Translations under genes and position numbers: made by a program
Notes under the pieces: generated by a model
What the model was told of the DNA's origin: nothing
What the model saw: only the letters and a program-made list of their open reading frames with translations
Databases searched by the model: none
NCBI RefSeq assembly: GCF_014205015.1
Contig: NZ_JACHMO010000001.1
Span: 7,812,001 to 7,876,000 of the forward strand
Reading direction: 5' to 3'
Length of the DNA stretch: 64,000 nt
Origin: Saccharothrix ecbatanensis
Lineage (GTDB): Bacteria > Actinomycetota > Actinomycetes > Mycobacteriales > Pseudonocardiaceae
Part shown: positions 8,359-17,498 of the stretch, piece by piece
Position numbering within the stretch: position 1 is the first letter of the stretch
Layout: the number at the start of each line of letters is the position of its first letter

Positions 8359-10407
8359 ATGACCGGGCGAGGCGCGTCGGAAGATGACGAGCAGCAGGAT
8401 CGCGGTCGTGGCACCGCGCGACTACTCCTGGTAGCCGCGTTGGCGCTCGCGATGGGTGCCGCGGCGGTGCTGGTGCTGAGCGACAACGCCCGCTGGCTGC
8501 GGTTGGCCGTGGTCGCCGCGTTGTGGGCCGCGCTGGTCGGCGCGTTCCTCGCGGCCCGCTACCGCAAGCAGGTCGTCGAAGGCGCGCACGAGGTGGCGGA
8601 CCTCCAGTCGGTGTACGAGCTGGAGCTGGAACGCGAAGTCGCCGCCCGTCGCGAGTACGAGCTGGAAGTCGAGGCCGAGACCCGCAAGCGGATGCAGGAG
8701 GAGGCCAGGGACGACCTGGACGCGTTGCGCGGCGAGCTGCGCACCCTCCGGGAGAACCTGGAAGCCCTGCTCGGCGGTGAGGTGCTGGTCGAACGGGTGG
8801 CGCTGCGCGCCGAGTCGACCCGGATGCGCGCCCTGTCCGACCACTCCCGGTTGATGGCGGTGGGTGACAAGCGGGTGATCACCGCCGGTCCCGCCGTGCC
8901 GGTCGCGCCGAAGGCCGCGGAGAAGCCGCAGAACGACCGCACCGAGCTGATCGAGCGGGTCACCGTCGACCGTCCCAATGCCGACCGTCCTGCCGACCGC
9001 CTCAACGCCGACCGCCTCAACGCCGACACGTCGCGCAAGGACCAGGTTCGGCGTCCCGAACCGACCCGCCCCGAGCCCGCCCGGCGTGAGCAGGCCCAGC
9101 CGGCCCGCCGTGAGCCGGCCCGTGCCAACGCCCAGCCCCGCCCGACGCCGCCCGTGGTGGTGCGGCGGGAGGCGCCGAAGCCTGATCCGACGGAACGGGT
9201 GAACCGGGACGTGGCGGCGCGGTTGGGCGCGCCGGTGGCGCCTCCCGGTCGTCCGGCGGAGCCTGCCGAGCGGTCGCGGGCGGCTGAGCCGTCGAAGACC
9301 GAGCACACGGTGCAGCGGCGCAGCCGGGTGGCCGAGCGGACCGAGATGATCAGCCCGGTGTCGTTGACCGAGGCTCCGGCACGGCGGACGGCGCCCGGAC
9401 GGCCGGAGGGGACCGGCGCCCAGTCGACCGGTGAACAGCGTGCTGTGCCTCGTCCGCAGTCGACCGGTGAGCAGCGTGTCGTGGCTCGGGCCGAGTCGAA
9501 TGGCGACCAGCGCTCCACGTCGGGCGACGTTCGCCGGCCGTCGACCGCGCGGGCTGAGTTGACCGGCGAGCACCGGCCCGTCGGACGTCCGGACCCGATC
9601 GCCGAGCCCGCGCGTCGACCGGTGCCCCAGGCGGGCATGACCGGTGAGCACCGGCCGGTGGGCCGTCCGGACCACGTCAACGAGCCCGCTCGTCGACCGG
9701 CGGACCTGACGGGTGAGCACCGGCCGGTGGGCCGCCCGGATCCGATCAGCGAGCAGGTGCGTCGGCCCGCTGTCCGGGCTGAGCTGACCGGTGAGCACCG
9801 TCCAGTGGCGGCTAGTGAGCCGGTGCGGCGGCCTGCTGTGCACGCTGAGTTGACCGGTGAGCATCGCCCGGTGCCGGCCAGTGAGCCGGTGCGGCGGCCT
9901 GCTGTGCACGCTGAGTTGACCGGTGAGCATCGCCCGGTGCCGGCCAGTGAGCCGGTGCGGCGGCCTGCTGTGCACGCTGAGTTGACCGGTGAGCATCGCC
10001 CGGTGCCGGCCAGTGAGCCGGTGCGGCGGCCTGCTGTGCATGCTGAGTTGACCGGTGAGCACCGTCCGGTGCCGGCCAGTGAGCCGGTGCGGCGGCCTGC
10101 CGTGCGGGCCGAGTCGACCGGCGAGCACGTCCCGGTGACAGGTCGACCGGCGCCGACGGACTCGGCTGCCGCGACCTCGTCCGAGGGTCGCCGTCGCGCT
10201 CCCGAGTCCACTGGCGAGGGCGGTCGGCGTCGGGCCGACGACACCTGGGACTCGTGGGAGGACAGCCCGAAGCCGTCCGGTCGGCGCAGCGCGCCCGAAC
10301 CGGTCGAGCCCGCCGGAGCCCACGCGGACGGCAAGTCGGTCAGCGAGCTGCTCGCCTCCCTCGGCGGGCCCGATGCACCGCGCCGCCGTCGCCGTCGCGA
10401 GGACTGA
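8359..10407 (+). CDS. DUF6779-type membrane protein with long disordered repeat tail
   Basis: 682 residues. Two transmembrane helices (about 17-36 and 43-64) are followed by a Glu/Arg-rich coiled coil (about 75-140) and then some 500 residues of low-complexity Pro/Arg/Glu sequence. The N-terminal part fits DUF6779, which I associate with Pseudonocardiales and a position after DUF3180. The tail includes five 22-residue tandem repeats with the core LTGEHRPVPASEPVRRPA (residues about 475-584), preceded by looser TGEHRPVGRP repeats. The last residues RRRRRRED are strongly basic. The role is unknown; a membrane-tethered scaffold is conceivable. It converges on the NuoD-like gene. Confidence 0.7.
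   Translation: MTGRGASEDDEQQDRGRGTARLLLVAALALAMGAAAVLVLSDNARWLRLAVVAALWAALVGAFLAARYRKQVVEGAHEVADLQSVYELELEREVAARREYELEVEAETRKRMQEEARDDLDALRGELRTLRENLEALLGGEVLVERVALRAESTRMRALSDHSRLMAVGDKRVITAGPAVPVAPKAAEKPQNDRTELIERVTVDRPNADRPADRLNADRLNADTSRKDQVRRPEPTRPEPARREQAQPARREPARANAQPRPTPPVVVRREAPKPDPTERVNRDVAARLGAPVAPPGRPAEPAERSRAAEPSKTEHTVQRRSRVAERTEMISPVSLTEAPARRTAPGRPEGTGAQSTGEQRAVPRPQSTGEQRVVARAESNGDQRSTSGDVRRPSTARAELTGEHRPVGRPDPIAEPARRPVPQAGMTGEHRPVGRPDHVNEPARRPADLTGEHRPVGRPDPISEQVRRPAVRAELTGEHRPVAASEPVRRPAVHAELTGEHRPVPASEPVRRPAVHAELTGEHRPVPASEPVRRPAVHAELTGEHRPVPASEPVRRPAVHAELTGEHRPVPASEPVRRPAVRAESTGEHVPVTGRPAPTDSAAATSSEGRRRAPESTGEGGRRRADDTWDSWEDSPKPSGRRSAPEPVEPAGAHADGKSVSELLASLGGPDAPRRRRRRED
9781..10133 (+). 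repeat. 66-bp tandem repeats inside the DUF6779 gene
   Basis: In-frame 66-bp units begin at 9781, 9847, 9913, 9979 and 10045, with a partial sixth from 10111. The copies at 9847 and 9913 are identical; 9979 differs by one silent base (CAC to CAT). The first and last copies are more diverged. Such near-identity points to recent expansion by slippage or unequal recombination. Confidence 0.95.
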
Positions 10408-10436
10408 CGACCCGAGACGTCTGCTCGACTCGAAGC

Positions 10437-10470
10437 GGCTACTTGTCGATGTCGGCTACTTGTCGATGTC
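10437..10470. repeat. 17-bp tandem duplication at the NuoD-like gene end
   Basis: GGCTACTTGTCGATGTC occurs at 10437-10453 and again at 10454-10470. The second copy contains the functional stop and last codons of the NuoD-like gene; the other copy is a leftover, with a second stop, just beyond it. Confidence 0.9.
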
Positions 10471-11547
10471 CCCGACGACCACGGCGAACGACCCGAGCAC
10501 CGCGGGCAGGTCCGCCACCTTCGTGCCCGGCAGCAGCGCGGACAGCGCCTGGACGTTGTTGAACGACGGCGTCCGCAGCTTCAGCCGCCACGGCGTCTTC
10601 TCGCCCCGTGACGCCAGGTGGACGCCGGACGTGCCCAACGGCGCCTCGACCCACGTGTAGACCGAACCCTCCGGCGCCTTGACGGCCTTGGGCAGGCGCA
10701 CGTTCACCGGCCCGGTCGGCAGCCGGTCCAGGCACTGGCGGGCGAGCGCGATGGACTGGTGGACCTCGTCCGCCATGCCGCGCACGCGGGCAAGCGCGTC
10801 ACCCTCGGTCCGAACGACCGGACGCACGTCGAGGTCCCGGTAGCCGGGCAGCGGGTCGTCGCGGCGCAGGTCGAAGTCGACCCCGGACGCCCGGCCGATC
10901 GGACCGGTGACACCGAACGCGAGCGCGGCGTCCCGCGTCAGCACCCCGAGACCGGCCAGGCCCGCCGGCGCCTCACCGGGGTCCACAGTGGACAGAACCT
11001 CGCGCACCCGGTCGGTCCAGCCGGCCGGGACGTCCTCGCGCAGGCCGCCGATCCGGTTGAACATGAAGTGGATCCGGCCGCCGGACGCTTCCTCCAGCAC
11101 GGCCTGCACCGCGTCACGGTCGCGCGCGCCGGTGAGCGGCGCGAGGAACACCAGGTGCGCCATGATCCGGTTGAGCTCGCACAGCAGGACGCGCAGGGCC
11201 TGGGCGCGGGGCGGGACGTCCATGCCGGTCATCCGCTCGACGGCCAGGGCGACGGCCAGTTCGTTGCAGAACGCGGCCAGCCAGTCGTGCCGGTTGGCGA
11301 GCGTGAGGACCTGCCGGTAGTCGCGCACCTCGAACAGCTTCTCCGCGCCCCGGTGCAGGTGCCCGACCAGCGGTTCGGCGGCGGTGATGACCTCGTCCCG
11401 GACCGTCAACCGCAACCGGTACGCGCCGTGCGCCGACGGGTGCAGGGGGCCGAGGTCGACCACCCGGTCCACCCCGAGGTGCCGCGCACCGGCGCCAACG
11501 CCAACGGTGATCTCCACCTGTTCATGCTCGCACGGTGGCGCCGTCAC
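10456..11547 (-). CDS. Orphan NADH-quinone oxidoreductase subunit D-like protein
   Basis: 363 residues, a short member of the complex I 49-kDa/NuoD family, related to the [NiFe]-hydrogenase large subunit. Visible family blocks are LGPLHPSAHG (about 32-41), GHLHRGAEKL (62-71), the PPRAQALRVLLCELNR helix, and a C-terminus (LGSFAVVVGDIDK) that matches the usual NuoD end. No other nuo gene is nearby, so it is a stand-alone paralogue rather than part of a full complex I operon. GTG at 11547 is used; GTG at 11520 is an alternative start. It is the last gene of a minus-strand run after the MidA-like and DUF1203 genes. The stop lies in a 17-bp tandem duplication. Confidence 0.8.
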   Translation of the reverse strand: MTAPPCEHEQVEITVGVGAGARHLGVDRVVDLGPLHPSAHGAYRLRLTVRDEVITAAEPLVGHLHRGAEKLFEVRDYRQVLTLANRHDWLAAFCNELAVALAVERMTGMDVPPRAQALRVLLCELNRIMAHLVFLAPLTGARDRDAVQAVLEEASGGRIHFMFNRIGGLREDVPAGWTDRVREVLSTVDPGEAPAGLAGLGVLTRDAALAFGVTGPIGRASGVDFDLRRDDPLPGYRDLDVRPVVRTEGDALARVRGMADEVHQSIALARQCLDRLPTGPVNVRLPKAVKAPEGSVYTWVEAPLGTSGVHLASRGEKTPWRLKLRTPSFNNVQALSALLPGTKVADLPAVLGSFAVVVGDIDK

Positions 11548-11559
11548 CGGACGTGAGGG

Positions 11560-12006
11560 TTAATCGCGTGTGACGGCGAACAGAAAGCAGCCGTGGGAAA
11601 CGCTGCGGACCTGGATTTCGGCCACCTCCGGATTGTCGAGCAATGCGGTGAGGCGGTCGTCCAGGGTTTCCGGCTGGGCGATTTCGCCGTCGTGGATGCG
11701 GCCTTCGGCGGTGTAGGCGCGGAGGGTTCGCGCCGCGTGGCGGAACGCTTCCGGGAACTCCGCGGTGCTCTCCAGGCCATCGCACGGTTCGGCGTGCGCG
11801 AACACCGGCCCCACTTCCTCGTACGGTCCGACGCCGGCTGTGGGGGTGTAGCGGAAAAGGATCAACGGTTCGCCGGCTTCGGCTTTGCGCAAGCAGCAAC
11901 GCAGTGGCGCACCACCAGATTCCGCGTGCGACTCGTGGTGCTCATCGGTCCCTGCCTGCTTGCGCGCACGGTCCAGGACATCGGCCGGAAGGGCATGGAT
12001 TCTCAT
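11560..12006 (-). CDS. DUF1203 domain protein
   Basis: 148 residues from ATG at 12006 (GTG at 12012 would add two). The DUF1203 pattern is clear: GGAPLRCCLRKAEAGEPLIL, then VGPYEEVGPVFAH and a C-terminal RAYTAEGRIHDGE block. The function of the family is unknown. It lies 12 bp upstream of the NuoD-like gene and 63 bp downstream of the MidA-like gene, all on one strand, so co-transcription is likely. Confidence 0.8.
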   Translation of the reverse strand: MRIHALPADVLDRARKQAGTDEHHESHAESGGAPLRCCLRKAEAGEPLILFRYTPTAGVGPYEEVGPVFAHAEPCDGLESTAEFPEAFRHAARTLRAYTAEGRIHDGEIAQPETLDDRLTALLDNPEVAEIQVRSVSHGCFLFAVTRD

Positions 12007-12069
12007 GCCCACGACCCTTGTCCGGAACCGTCCCGCTCCGCCGGCGGTCTTCGGCCCTCTTAATGGCGG

Positions 12070-12981
12070 TCAGGGCCGCCACGGGGGCAAAGGCGGGAGC
12101 AAGGACGACACCGGAACGTCCATCCCGTGCAGGAGCCAGCCGAACGAGCCCAGCCCGCCTTCCGCCCGCAGTTCCGCGATCCGTGACGCCCTTTCGGCCG
12201 CCGTCAACCACTCCAACCCGACACCGGCGTCCACCGTGCCGACCATCCCCAGAGCCGCCAACGCATCCCGTTGCGACACCAGCACCCAGTCACCCCCGGC
12301 CGCCGCCGCGCACGCGTCCAGCGCGACGTGGGCGGTCAGGTCGCAGCTCCCGTCGAACACCGGCTCCACCCGCCGACCGTCCCGGTACGCCGCGAACGTC
12401 CCGGACGCGTACCGCCCCGCCTCCCGGTCGGCCAGCACGTGCCCGTAGTCGATCGCCAACGCCGCCCCGCGCACCCGCGACACCGCGTCCGCCCAAACCG
12501 CGTCCCTCGGCGCACCCACCTCCGCCTGCTCGCCCGCACCCACCGGCCACCACCGGTCCAGCCAGGGATCGGACAAGGGCCCCGTGACCAACGGGCAGGG
12601 CACCGCGTCCAGCCATTCGTGCCCCACCAACAACCCGCACACCGACGACGGCAGCGACGACGTCCACCGCACGCCCGGCACCGACCGCGAAGGCCCCACG
12701 TCCACCGCCGTCACCGCCAACCGCGCCGCCAACGACCCCGAAGCCATCGACCGCACCGTCGCCGACAGCTCCCCGCCGCCCGCGCCCACGTCCACGAAGT
12801 CCAGCCGTGCGGGACGTCCCAGGCCGAAGTCCACCCGATCGAGCAGCACGAGCAGCGCTTCCGCCAGCTCAGGGCCCACCAGGGGCGCGGTGCGGAAGTG
12901 GTCGGCGGGCACCGCGCCTCGGGTGAAGAACCCCGACGGCCCGTACAACGCCTTCCGCCACAGGGCTTCCGAGTCCACCAT
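12070..12981 (-). CDS. MidA/NDUFAF7-like SAM-dependent methyltransferase
   Basis: 303 residues. The order of motifs follows the MidA family: an N-terminal LYGPSGFFTRG segment, the SAM-binding loop FVDVGAGGGELS, GHEWLDAVP (equivalent to the family's NE-L-DALP block) and a C-terminal QRDALAALGM region. The human homologue NDUFAF7 methylates an arginine of the NuoD homologue NDUFS2, and here the gene heads a run that ends with a NuoD-like gene. Start is ATG at 12981; it diverges from prsW with a 30-bp gap. The substrate is inferred from context only. Confidence 0.75.
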   Translation of the reverse strand: MVDSEALWRKALYGPSGFFTRGAVPADHFRTAPLVGPELAEALLVLLDRVDFGLGRPARLDFVDVGAGGGELSATVRSMASGSLAARLAVTAVDVGPSRSVPGVRWTSSLPSSVCGLLVGHEWLDAVPCPLVTGPLSDPWLDRWWPVGAGEQAEVGAPRDAVWADAVSRVRGAALAIDYGHVLADREAGRYASGTFAAYRDGRRVEPVFDGSCDLTAHVALDACAAAAGGDWVLVSQRDALAALGMVGTVDAGVGLEWLTAAERASRIAELRAEGGLGSFGWLLHGMDVPVSSLLPPLPPWRP

Positions 12982-13011
12982 CAGTCAAGTGTCCCTTTAA
13001 GGTTGCTCCCC

Positions 13012-14184
13012 GTGACCACTCCCGCCCGCAAGCGCGCCGACCAGCAGCGCTGGACCGTGCTGCTCCCGGTGGTGGGCCTGATCGCGCTGGGTGTGTGCGG
13101 GCTGGTGCTCCTGGGCCTCGGCACGAGCAGCGTCGGCCTGCTGCCCATCCTGGTCGGCGCGCTCGCCGCGCTGGTGCCCGTCGTCGGCGTGATCGGCGCC
13201 TACCTGTGGGTCGACCGCTGGGAGCCGGAGCCGGCGAAGATCCTGCTGCTGGCCTTCTTATGGGGCGCGTGCGGCGCGACGATCACGTCCCTGGTGTTCA
13301 ACCAGACCGCGCACGTGCTCGGCCAGCTGATCGACGGCGGTGACGGCAGCATGTTCGCCGCCGTGGTCGGCGCCCCGATCACCGAGGAGGCCGCGAAGGC
13401 GGCGTTCATCGTGGTGCTGTTCCTGCGTCGACGGCAGGAGTTCGACGGCGTGGTGGACGGCGTGGTCTACGCGGGCGTGACGGCCGCCGGCTTCGCGTTC
13501 ACCGAGAACATCTGGTACTTCGCCCGCGTCTTCTCCGACAGCGGGTTCGGCGACCTGAGCAGCGGCGTGATCGCGCTGTTCATCCTGCGTGGAGTGCTCT
13601 CGCCGTTCGCGCACCCGCTGTTCACGTCGATGACCGGTGTCGGGATCGGCATCGCCACCATCACCACGAACCGGAAGCTGCGGATCGCCGCGCCGATCCT
13701 CGGCTACCTCGCCGCGGCCGGCCTGCACTCGCTGTGGAACTTCTCCACCACCGTCGGCACCGGCTCGACCTTCATCAACCTGTACTTCCTGATCATGGTG
13801 CCGATCTTCGCCGGCATGGTCCTGATGGTGGTCTGGCAGCGCCGCCGCGAGCAGCGGATCGTCGCGGGCCAACTGCCGCACATGGCCGCGCAGAAGTGGA
13901 TCGCGTCCAGCGAGGTCACCCTCCTGGCCAGCCTCCAGGGCCGCAGCCGCTGGCGGCGCACGGTGCGGCGCAGGGTCGGCGAGGAGGCGGCCAAGGCGGT
14001 CGCGGGCTACCAGATCGCGGCCACCGAACTGGCGTTCCTGCGGCACCGCATCGCCAACGGGACCGCCGGCCACGACGCCGACGAACGTCACTCGAAGCTG
14101 CTCGAAGCACTCGTCGCCGCACGTCAGGCGGCCGTCGACGCGCCCGGTGCGCTGAAGGCCGCGGGTGGCGTTCGTCGCAGTTGA
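13012..14184 (+). CDS. PrsW-family intramembrane metalloprotease
   Basis: 390 residues. Seven to eight hydrophobic segments span residues about 17-290, followed by a cytoplasmic helical tail of about 100 residues. The PrsW/CAAX-like catalytic motifs are present: EEAAK at 125-129, FAFTE at 161-165 and a His at 201 in AHPLFTS, with a later His in LHSLWNF. Family members cut membrane-bound anti-sigma factors (PrsW of Bacillus cuts RsiW); no partner gene is visible here. GTG at 13012 is used because translation upstream runs into the opposite-strand gene. It precedes the pantothenate genes with a 90-bp gap. Confidence 0.85.
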   Translation: MTTPARKRADQQRWTVLLPVVGLIALGVCGLVLLGLGTSSVGLLPILVGALAALVPVVGVIGAYLWVDRWEPEPAKILLLAFLWGACGATITSLVFNQTAHVLGQLIDGGDGSMFAAVVGAPITEEAAKAAFIVVLFLRRRQEFDGVVDGVVYAGVTAAGFAFTENIWYFARVFSDSGFGDLSSGVIALFILRGVLSPFAHPLFTSMTGVGIGIATITTNRKLRIAAPILGYLAAAGLHSLWNFSTTVGTGSTFINLYFLIMVPIFAGMVLMVVWQRRREQRIVAGQLPHMAAQKWIASSEVTLLASLQGRSRWRRTVRRRVGEEAAKAVAGYQIAATELAFLRHRIANGTAGHDADERHSKLLEALVAARQAAVDAPGALKAAGGVRRS

Positions 14185-14274
14185 GGGCCCACCCCAACCC
14201 ACCGGATTACGCTCGCGGCCGTCGTCCGGTACCCACCCCAAGGGACTGGAACGCCGCCCGAAGGAGTACGTCGC

Positions 14275-15168
14275 ATGGACGCGACCCCCCGCCCCGCGCG
14301 GCTGGCCGTGGGAGTGATCTCGGCCGGTCGGGTCGGTTCGGTGCTGGGCGCCGCGCTGGCCAGGGCGGGACACGCCGTGCGCGCCGTCTCGGCCGTCTCC
14401 CGCGACTCGCTGCGCCGCGCCGAAGACCTGCTGCCGGACGTCCCCGTGCTGCCGCCGCCGGAGGTCGCCGCCGCCGCCGACCTCGTGCTGCTGGCCGTGC
14501 CAGACGACGAGCTGCCGGGCCTGGTCCGCGGCCTCGTCGCCACCGGTTCGCTGCGTGCCGGCCAGATCGTCGTGCACACGAGCGGAGCGCAGGGTGTCGC
14601 CGTGCTGCGGCCCGCCGCCGAGCTGGGCGCGCTGTGCGTGGCGCTGCACCCCGTCATGACGTTCACCGGCCGCGCCGAGGACGTGCAGCGGATGAACGCC
14701 TGCTCGGTCGGCGTCACCGCGGCCGACGGCGACGAGATCGCCTGGAACGTGGGCGAGGCGCTGGTGGTGGAGATGTCCGCCGAACCGGTGCGCATCCCCG
14801 AAGCCGCACGCCCGCTCTACCACGCCGCCCTGGCGCACGGCGCGAACCACCTGATCACCCTGGTCGCCGACTGCGCGGACCTGCTGCGCGGCGCGGGCAT
14901 CGCGGACGCCGAACGGATGCTCGGCCCGCTGCTCTCCGCCGCGCTGGACAACGCCCTGCGGCACGGCGACCGGGCGCTCACCGGCCCCGTGGCACGCGGC
15001 GACGTGGGCACCGTGGCCAAGCACCTGGCGGTGCTCGCCGACCAGGACACCCTGCCCGCGTACCGGGTTCTCGCGCTCCGCACCGCGGCGCGCGCACAGG
15101 CCGCCGGACTGCTCAAGCCCGAACTGGCGTCCGACGTCCGCACCACTCTCGACGAGGAACAGGCATGA
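14275..15168 (+). CDS. Rossmann-like and DUF2520 domain protein
   Basis: 297 residues. The N-terminal Rossmann fold has the dinucleotide loop [13 protein letters not shown] (about 13-25), and the C-terminal DUF2520 half has the conserved [12 protein letters not shown] helix. The protein resembles NADP-dependent hydroxyacid dehydrogenases, and in actinobacteria it sits immediately before panC (Rv3603c type). A ketopantoate-reductase-like role has been suggested by context but is not established. ATG at 14275 follows AAGGAG. The stop overlaps the panC start (ATGA). Confidence 0.85.
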   Translation: MDATPRPARLAVGVISAGRVGSVLGAALARAGHAVRAVSAVSRDSLRRAEDLLPDVPVLPPPEVAAAADLVLLAVPDDELPGLVRGLVATGSLRAGQIVVHTSGAQGVAVLRPAAELGALCVALHPVMTFTGRAEDVQRMNACSVGVTAADGDEIAWNVGEALVVEMSAEPVRIPEAARPLYHAALAHGANHLITLVADCADLLRGAGIADAERMLGPLLSAALDNALRHGDRALTGPVARGDVGTVAKHLAVLADQDTLPAYRVLALRTAARAQAAGLLKPELASDVRTTLDEEQA

Positions 15169-16055
15169 CCAAGCCGCTCACCAAGGACGACTACGCGCCG
15201 AACGACGTGACGGTGCACCGCGACCCGGACCGGCTGCGCCGCGTCACGAGGGCGTTGAAGGCGGCGGGTCGCAACATCGCCCTGGTGCCGACGATGGGCG
15301 CGCTGCACGAGGGCCACCGCCAGTTGATCCGCGAAGCCCACGTCATGCAGAACACCGTGGTCGTCGTGTCCGTCTTCGTGAACCCGCGCCAGTTCGGCCC
15401 GAACGAGGACTTCGAGCGCTACCCGCGCAGCCTGGAGTCCGATGTGGACATCTGCCGGGCGGAACGCGCCGGCATCGTGTTCGCGCCGTCGGTGGACGAC
15501 ATGTACCCGCCCGGCGGCACCGTCACCGTCGACCCCGGCCCGCTCGGCGACGAGCTGGAGGGCACGACCAGGCCCGGCCACTTCACCGGCGTGCTGTCCG
15601 TGGTGGCCAAGCTGTTCAACATCGTGCAGCCGACGTACGCGGTGTTCGGGGAGAAGGACTACCAGCAGCTCACGCTGATCCACCGGATGGCCCGCGACCT
15701 GAACTTCCCGCTGGACGTGGTCGGCGTGCCGACCGTGCGCGAGCCGGACGGCCTGGCGCTGTCCTCCCGCAACCGCTACCTGTCCGAAGCGGAGCGTTCC
15801 GCCGCGACCGCGTTGTCCGCCGCGCTGGTGGCGGGCGCGTACGTCAGCGGCCAGGGCGCGGACGCCGTGCTGAAGGCCGCGCGCGACACCCTCGCCGCGG
15901 TGCCCGGCGTCGACCTCGACTACCTGGAGCTGCGCGCGCCCGACCTCGGTCCGGCGCCGGAGAACGGCGACGCCCGCCTGCTGGTGGCCGCCCGCGTCGG
16001 CTCCACCCGACTGATCGACAACACCGCCGTGCTGCTCGGCACCGGTGACGAGTAA
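15165..16055 (+). CDS. panC: Pantoate-beta-alanine ligase (pantothenate synthetase)
   Basis: 296 residues. It joins pantoate and beta-alanine with ATP through a pantoyl-adenylate. Family motifs are [11 protein letters not shown] (the HIGH-type nucleotide site), [22 protein letters not shown] and the SSRNRYLS block that replaces KMSKS. ATG at 15165 overlaps the DUF2520 stop. An N-terminal extension of about 25 residues precedes the conserved fold, as in mycobacteria. It is coupled with panD 10 bp downstream, which makes its beta-alanine substrate. Confidence 0.97.
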   Translation: MTKPLTKDDYAPNDVTVHRDPDRLRRVTRALKAAGRNIALVPTMGALHEGHRQLIREAHVMQNTVVVVSVFVNPRQFGPNEDFERYPRSLESDVDICRAERAGIVFAPSVDDMYPPGGTVTVDPGPLGDELEGTTRPGHFTGVLSVVAKLFNIVQPTYAVFGEKDYQQLTLIHRMARDLNFPLDVVGVPTVREPDGLALSSRNRYLSEAERSAATALSAALVAGAYVSGQGADAVLKAARDTLAAVPGVDLDYLELRAPDLGPAPENGDARLLVAARVGSTRLIDNTAVLLGTGDE

Positions 16056-16065
16056 GGGGACCGCG

Positions 16066-16551
16066 ATGTTCCGCACCATGCTCAAGTCGAAGATCCACCG
16101 GGCCACCGTCACCCAGGCCGACCTGCACTACGTCGGCTCGGTCACGGTGGACGAGGACCTGATGGAGGCCGCCGACCTGCTGGCCGGCGAGCAGGTCGCG
16201 ATCGTGGACGTGACGAACGGCGCACGGCTGGAGACCTACGTCATCCCCGGCGACCGCGGCACCGGCGTGATCGGCATCAACGGCGCGGCGGCGCACCTCG
16301 TCAAGCCCGGTGACCTGGTGATCCTCATCGCGTACGGGCAGATGGACGACGCCGAGGCGCGAGAGTACGAACCGAAGGTGGTCTTCGTCGACGCCGACAA
16401 CAAGGTGGTCGAGCTCGGCGCGGACCCGGCGCACGCGCCCGAGGGTTCGGGGCTGGTGAACGGGTCCACGACCGCGCAGCCGGAGGCGGTGGCGGCGGAG
16501 ACCGAGGACGCGGCGGCGCTGGACGCGTTGATCCAGGCCGAGGACCAGTAG
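16066..16551 (+). CDS. panD: Aspartate 1-decarboxylase (pyruvoyl-dependent)
   Basis: 161 residues. It decarboxylates aspartate to beta-alanine for PanC. The self-cleavage site Gly24-Ser25 in HYVGSV, which generates the pyruvoyl group, is intact, as are Lys9 and the YGQMDD region. ATG at 16066 has AAGGGGA five bases upstream. The conserved enzyme ends near residue 125; an Ala/Glu-rich tail of about 35 residues extends beyond the usual length and resembles the flexible tail of mycobacterial PanD. Confidence 0.96.
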   Translation: MFRTMLKSKIHRATVTQADLHYVGSVTVDEDLMEAADLLAGEQVAIVDVTNGARLETYVIPGDRGTGVIGINGAAAHLVKPGDLVILIAYGQMDDAEAREYEPKVVFVDADNKVVELGADPAHAPEGSGLVNGSTTAQPEAVAAETEDAAALDALIQAEDQ

Positions 16552-16588
16552 GCCGAGAAACCAGGCCGAGAACAAGGGGAGACCCGCA

Positions 16589-17374
16589 GTGCTGCTCGCC
16601 ATCGACGTCGGCAACACCAACATCGTCCTGGGCCTCTACGACGGCACGGGAGCCGCCGCGGCGCTGGTCCGCGACTGGCGGATGCGGACCGACGCCCGGA
16701 TGACGGCCGACGAGCTGGCGCTGACCATGCGCGGTCTGCTCGGCGAGTACGCCGACAAGATCACCGGCATCTCGGCGCTGTCCACCGTGCCCGCGGTGCT
16801 GCGCGAGCTGCGCGTGATGCTGGGCCGCTACTACTCCAACGTGCCGAAGGTGCTGGTCGAACCGGGCGTGCGGACCGGCGTGCCGCTGCTCGTGGACAAC
16901 CCCAAGGAGGTGGGCTCGGACCGCGTGATCAACACGTTGGCCGCGCACCACCTGCACAGCACGGCGTGCGTCGTGGTCGACTTCGGCACGTCCACGAACC
17001 TCGACGTGATCTCGGCCAAGGGCGAGTTCCTGGGCGGCGCGCTGGCGCCCGGCATCGAGATCTCGGTGGACGCGCTGGCCGCGCGCGCCGCGCAGCTTCG
17101 GAAGGTCGAACTCGTCCGGCCCCGCTCGGTGATCGGCAAGAACACCGTGGAATGCCTCCAGTCCGGCATCGTCTACGGGTTCGTCGGCCAGGTGGACGGC
17201 CTGGTGCGCCGGATCGTGGACGAACTCCAGCTCAGCGAGCCAGGCCCGGTCACGGTGATCGCGACCGGCGGTCTCGCGCCACTGGTGGTGACCGAGTCGG
17301 CCACCATCCATTCGCACGTGCCGGACCTGACCCTGTTGGGCCTGCGCTTGGTGTTCGAACGCAACCGTGCTTGA
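16589..17374 (+). CDS. coaX: Type III pantothenate kinase
   Basis: 261 residues, an ASKHA-fold kinase catalysing the first step from pantothenate to CoA. The ATP-binding DVGNTNIVLG (5-14), the GSDRVINTLAA block with the catalytic Asp, and DFGTSTNLDV for the adenosine site are all seen. Start GTG 16589 follows AAGGGGAGAC. It closes the DUF2520-panC-panD-coaX run; the large inverted repeat behind it probably terminates transcription. Confidence 0.96.
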   Translation: MLLAIDVGNTNIVLGLYDGTGAAAALVRDWRMRTDARMTADELALTMRGLLGEYADKITGISALSTVPAVLRELRVMLGRYYSNVPKVLVEPGVRTGVPLLVDNPKEVGSDRVINTLAAHHLHSTACVVVDFGTSTNLDVISAKGEFLGGALAPGIEISVDALAARAAQLRKVELVRPRSVIGKNTVECLQSGIVYGFVGQVDGLVRRIVDELQLSEPGPVTVIATGGLAPLVVTESATIHSHVPDLTLLGLRLVFERNRA

Positions 17375-17413
17375 TGGCCGCTGCTCCGCAGACGGCGGCT
17401 CGGTCGCCTGGAA

Positions 17414-17486
17414 GTCGATCGTTCGCGCCCGATTTTCCGACGATCGGAATGCGTGATCGCCCGAAAATCGGGCGCGAACGATCGAC
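17414..17486. terminator. 24-bp perfect inverted repeat between convergent coaX and methyltransferase genes
   Basis: Arm 17414-17437 is the exact reverse complement of 17463-17486, with a 25-nt loop. There is no T-tract. It lies just downstream of coaX and downstream of the opposing methyltransferase, so a bidirectional terminator is the simplest reading. The arm length is unusual for a terminator. Confidence 0.7.
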
Positions 17487-17498
17487 GCGACCTCGCGG

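Noticed and set aside
12271..13011. Upstream in-frame extension of the PrsW gene (about 247 codons)
   Set aside because: It runs antisense through the MidA-like gene, is Arg/Pro-rich and has no membrane segments; the conserved protein begins at 13012.
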